From an uncultured Flavobacteriales bacterium (GTDB lineage: Bacteria > Bacteroidota > Bacteroidia > Flavobacteriales_G > Salibacteraceae), in contig CAKZKD010000003.1 in the NCBI GenBank assembly GCA_937121175.1, forward strand, positions 124,001 through 188,000: DNA of 64,000 bases, given 5' to 3'. Below are positions 60,213-64,000 of the stretch, piece after piece. The notes under the pieces were generated by a model. The model saw only the letters and a list, made by a program, of their open reading frames with translations, searched no databases and was not told the origin of the DNA. Position 1 is the first letter of the stretch; each line of letters begins with the position of its first letter. The translations under genes and the position numbers were made by a program.

Positions 60213-61559
60213 ATGGGTTTCAATAGTTTCATTAAAGAGTTTGATAAAAAACACCAAGCTACCCAAGTATTATTCAAAGGCATAAACATTTGGCCTTACC
60301 TCCGGTTTTACGAATTGGACGTTCAGCATTTTAAAGAAAACAGGAAAGTAAAAGTTAGTTCAAGCCACATTGGTGTTGTATTATCGAGTCTGTTTTACGG
60401 TGTTTTTAATTGGTTTCGAGCTTATGATGCCGTAGTTTTTATGGTAGCCTCTGACCGTCGATTGGTAGATGGAACGTGGAGTTGTAAAACCGATAGAGTA
60501 GCGAAGCACTTTAAAAAAGTGCTGTTTATCGAAATGCCAAATACACAGAATAAAAAGCCTGTTCCGGCTGAGGTTGAATACGTTTCAAGTTCTGGCATTC
60601 TGTACTTGTTAGAAGCATTGTTAAAGTTCTTTCTCAAATTTTCAAAACTTCAATTAGCCTCGGACATTAACCTACAAATTAATTCTTCCCAAATTCTAAA
60701 TCAATTTCGTGCTCGGTACCTAGTAACCCAGTTTATTGTGCGCAACTTGAAACCAAAAGTCGCGTTTGTAAATGCCGCTTACGTTGATATGCCCAGAGTA
60801 TTGGCCTTAAAAGAAGCAGGAGTTACAGTGATTGAGATGCAACATGGAAATATTAATGAACACCACCATGGCTATCAAATTTATTGTCCGATTCACGCAA
60901 GTTTAAAACCCGACTTTCTGTTCAGTTTTGGTTTAGCCGAACAAGAAATGTTCAAGCATTCGAATTACATTGAAAGTGAGTGTGTTGTTCCGGTTGGTTC
61001 CTTTTATCTGGAACAAATTTCTACCAAATCGTCAAAAAGCGAAGTGGTAAATCAACTGAAAGAAGAAGGGAAGATAATTGTGGCGGTATCTGGCCAAGAT
61101 GCATACGACAAAGAATTGATTCAATTTATTAGCGAAGTTGGGCAAACGAAGAACGAAATAGCTTTTCTATACATGCCGCGGTCGAGAGGAAAATCAAGTT
61201 TGAGCGCCAAGTTTAAGCTCCCTTCAAATATGCACTTTGATGACACACTTAATGTGTACGAGGCCATGAAATTGTCCGATATACACACCACTGTAAACTC
61301 TACATGTGCTCTTGAATCTATTGCTTTGGGGACTCCAAATTTGTTATTCAATTTTGAAAATAAAGCGCATTCTTATTTTTCTAAAATAATAACCGACCAA
61401 AGTTCAACGTCTTACACGTCAAATCCTTCAGATTTTGTAGCGTTTGCAACAAAAATGGCTTCCCTAACTTCAACAGAAGTAATGGCGGCTAATGAAAATG
61501 TGTTTAAGCCGAAATTTTCCGAAAATTTTGACTCAGCAATGGAGGGGATAAATGCTTAA
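60213..61559 (+). CDS. Putative GT-B-like capsule/NulO glycosyltransferase, family uncertain
   Basis: VIEMQHGNINEHHHGYQ; FSFGLAEQEMFKHSNYIESECVVPVGSFYLEQI; HTTVNSTCALESIALGTPNLLFNFENKAHSYF; position in the glycan operon. Confidence 0.5.
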   Translation: MGFNSFIKEFDKKHQATQVLFKGINIWPYLRFYELDVQHFKENRKVKVSSSHIGVVLSSLFYGVFNWFRAYDAVVFMVASDRRLVDGTWSCKTDRVAKHFKKVLFIEMPNTQNKKPVPAEVEYVSSSGILYLLEALLKFFLKFSKLQLASDINLQINSSQILNQFRARYLVTQFIVRNLKPKVAFVNAAYVDMPRVLALKEAGVTVIEMQHGNINEHHHGYQIYCPIHASLKPDFLFSFGLAEQEMFKHSNYIESECVVPVGSFYLEQISTKSSKSEVVNQLKEEGKIIVAVSGQDAYDKELIQFISEVGQTKNEIAFLYMPRSRGKSSLSAKFKLPSNMHFDDTLNVYEAMKLSDIHTTVNSTCALESIALGTPNLLFNFENKAHSYFSKIITDQSSTSYTSNPSDFVAFATKMASLTSTEVMAANENVFKPKFSENFDSAMEGINA

Positions 61560-62808
61560 GAGCGGAAATAAAAAATTAGTAGGTAATTTCCTTACTTATG
61601 GTGCAACAAACTCGCTTGCATCAGGATTGCCACTTCTTATTCTTCCTTTTTTAACCAAGTTTTTATCTCCAGAAGATATAGCGCTTATAGCTGTATTTCA
61701 ATTACTTTTTAATGTGCTCAATCCGTTCGTTGGGGTTAACGGAGTTGCGCTGTCAAGTGTAGTTTATTATGAAAAAACCGAACAAGATTTTGTAAAGCAC
61801 AGAAACGCTTTTTTTAGTTTAATTCTGCTATCGAGTATCGTCATTGCGGTACTGTTTTATGCTTTTCAGAATTTCTTAATCGAGATTACAGCAATTCCAT
61901 TAAAATGGCTTCTTTTTATTATCGTTTACGCATCATTTGAAAAGGTAGCAGAATTTCTTTTAGCGCATAAAAGGCTGTTAAATAAGGCATTGCATTTTGC
62001 AATTTGGCGCATAGCTCGTGTAGCTTTGGAGGTAGGTTTAACTGTGTATTTTTTGTTATATGTCAATCAAAACTGGGAATCTCGCGCTCTTGGAATTGCC
62101 ACGGCCGGTATCGCAATTGGTATAATTGCACTTGCGTATTACCTAAGAAAAGATTTTTCCTTATCCACAAACAAAGGTGAGATAAAGGAGATTTTAAATT
62201 TTGGATTACCGTACATACCCCACGTACTCGGCGGAGTAGTTCTAACGTATATGGATATTTTGTTTGTTAGGAATATGGTAGGTAATGAGGCCACTGGTTT
62301 CTATGCAGTTGGCTATCAAATAGGGATGATAGTTAGCTTGGTTCAAAACTCGTTTAATCAAGCGTGGGTACCATGGTTTTTTGCCAAACTAAAAGTGATT
62401 AATGATGACATAAGAACGCAACTCGTAAAGATTACCTACGGCTATTTCATTGCACTTTCAGTTTTTACCGCAGTTCTTGTAGTTACGCTTCCGTATGTGT
62501 TCGAATTGTTTTTCGATGAGCGATATACTCAGGCCATTCAATATGTTGGCTGGATTGCAGCTGGATATGCGGTGAATGGAATGTACAAAATGGTGGTTAA
62601 CTACCTGGTATTTTTAAAGCGAACCACCACAATTGCTTCCGTAACCATTGTGGTTGCTGTGCTTAATTTGGTATTGAATTACGTTTTAATCGATAAATTC
62701 GGAGCCATTGGTGCGGCACAATCCACATTTATTTGTTTTGCTATTCAATTTGTTGTGATTTGGGTAATCAGTAATAAGCAATATCCAATGAACTGGCTAA
62801 TGAGATAA
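61552..62808 (+). CDS. Polysaccharide flippase (Wzx/MATE-like)
   Basis: About 12 TM segments; NFLTYGATNSLASGLPLLILPFLTKFLSPEDIALIAVFQLLFNVLNPFVGVNGV. Confidence 0.88.
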   Translation: MLKSGNKKLVGNFLTYGATNSLASGLPLLILPFLTKFLSPEDIALIAVFQLLFNVLNPFVGVNGVALSSVVYYEKTEQDFVKHRNAFFSLILLSSIVIAVLFYAFQNFLIEITAIPLKWLLFIIVYASFEKVAEFLLAHKRLLNKALHFAIWRIARVALEVGLTVYFLLYVNQNWESRALGIATAGIAIGIIALAYYLRKDFSLSTNKGEIKEILNFGLPYIPHVLGGVVLTYMDILFVRNMVGNEATGFYAVGYQIGMIVSLVQNSFNQAWVPWFFAKLKVINDDIRTQLVKITYGYFIALSVFTAVLVVTLPYVFELFFDERYTQAIQYVGWIAAGYAVNGMYKMVVNYLVFLKRTTTIASVTIVVAVLNLVLNYVLIDKFGAIGAAQSTFICFAIQFVVIWVISNKQYPMNWLMR

Positions 62809-63993
62809 ATGATTGGACTTTTTACATATCTACCTACTGTATATGGCGTGCCACAGTTCACGTTTTTACTAGTTGTGCTTTTTGTTTTGATAAGAGATAG
62901 AGCGACAATTTTATTTCAATGTAAGGCCTTGTTTCAGAACCCAAAATCGGCGTCGGTCAATACATTGCTCATAATGGCAATATTGGTACTCAGTAGCATT
63001 AATTATTTTTTTGGATTTCATGAAACGCGATGGTCGGTTAACACCATTCACTTTACACTACTTTTTATTCCAACTCTAATTATTGCCCAGTTTTTAAGGG
63101 AATCGGATATTCGAATTTTATTGTATTGCATTGCCTTTGAATGTTTTATAAGCTTTGTAGAGTTTGGACTTGGGGTAAATACCATTTTCTTTTGGAGCCC
63201 AAAATTTACGCAGTTCCAACAAAACGACTTACTCTATTTCTCAAGACCGTTTGGTTTAAGCGCCAACTCTAGTGTTCTTGCTTTCAAAGCATTTATAGGC
63301 CTTTTGTTACTATATACGTATTCGTTTAAAGCGAATACAAGGAAAACCCTAACCATTGTTTTACTAGCAACCGTTATTATCACATTCGCGCGAACTGTTT
63401 CCATAGCATTGATAGTGCTGTTTGCAATTCTGAGTGTTGAGTATTTTTTCTCTAAAGAGAAAAGGAGCAGAACGCATTGGTTTGTATTTGGCTTGCTACT
63501 ATTTATGGTGTCTATTGCATCTATTGGCGGAATAGTTTACTATTATGACGTAATTGTAGCCCAGTTTACACGAAATACGGGAACCTTAGAAATGAGTGGT
63601 AGAGAGGCAATTTGGCCGTTCTTCTCAAACTTTGTATCTGAACATTTTTGGATTGGAAATGGATCTGTTAAAGTGTGGTTTGATAAATATCATGCTCACA
63701 ATTCATTCCTGCAACTACTTGCAAATCATGGAATTGCAATTGCATCGGCCTATTTTATACTCATAATCTGGAATCTGAAAAGAAGAAATGCAAAGGCGAT
63801 AATTCCAATTCTGATTTACAGTATAGCTCAATACGGAATCTTCTGGGGAGTGAGCTTAATGGACATTGTGTTTTTCCATTTTCTGCTGAGCTACAGCCCA
63901 ACTGAAGAATCAAATCGTTTTAACGAACTTCCACACCTCCTGAAGCAGGATAATGCCAATACCCACAATAACCCCAAGGAAAGTTATTCCTAA
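62809..63993 (+). CDS. O-antigen ligase/polymerase-like (Wzy/WaaL family)
   Basis: Multi-TM; FSRPFGLSANSSVLAF; WIGNGSVKVWFDKYHAHNSFLQLLANHGI. Confidence 0.8.
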   Translation: MIGLFTYLPTVYGVPQFTFLLVVLFVLIRDRATILFQCKALFQNPKSASVNTLLIMAILVLSSINYFFGFHETRWSVNTIHFTLLFIPTLIIAQFLRESDIRILLYCIAFECFISFVEFGLGVNTIFFWSPKFTQFQQNDLLYFSRPFGLSANSSVLAFKAFIGLLLLYTYSFKANTRKTLTIVLLATVIITFARTVSIALIVLFAILSVEYFFSKEKRSRTHWFVFGLLLFMVSIASIGGIVYYYDVIVAQFTRNTGTLEMSGREAIWPFFSNFVSEHFWIGNGSVKVWFDKYHAHNSFLQLLANHGIAIASAYFILIIWNLKRRNAKAIIPILIYSIAQYGIFWGVSLMDIVFFHFLLSYSPTEESNRFNELPHLLKQDNANTHNNPKESYS

Positions 63994-64000
63994 TATCCAA

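Overview
The window is a 64 kb segment of what looks like a Bacteroidota (Flavobacteriia-like) chromosome. Lineage is inferred from T9SS sorting tails, S46 peptidase, THX, DUF4199 and TAnnTTTG-like promoters. No tRNA, rRNA, CRISPR array, transposase or phage module was recognised by eye. Main contents: (i) two giant secreted repeat proteins of 3127 aa (3892-13275 +) and 3082 aa (35051-44299 -), plus two smaller T9SS-type secreted proteins; (ii) a cbb3 oxidase/maturation cluster ccoS-NO-Q-P // G-H-SafE (34910-28480 -), with an unlinked ccoI-like Cu-ATPase and a hemN; (iii) a dipeptide-utilisation set (S46 DPP, S9 DPP4, POT transporter); (iv) a nonulosonic-acid/surface-glycan operon (57895-63993 +), probably continuing beyond the window; (v) housekeeping genes (HU, THX, L28, CinA, photolyase, RlmL-like, YidD, SPFH). 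Observations most worth follow-up: the nested repeats of the 3082-aa protein, whose anchor spacings fall into classes differing by about 58 aa; a lipoprotein resembling PHM/DBH copper monooxygenases; near-identical FNR/CRP-like palindromes upstream of both hemN and the cco operon; two exact 1599-bp repeat periods in the 3127-aa gene; and a NulO-type glycan operon with an unassigned GT-B-like protein. All calls come from reading sequence and translations; no searches were run.
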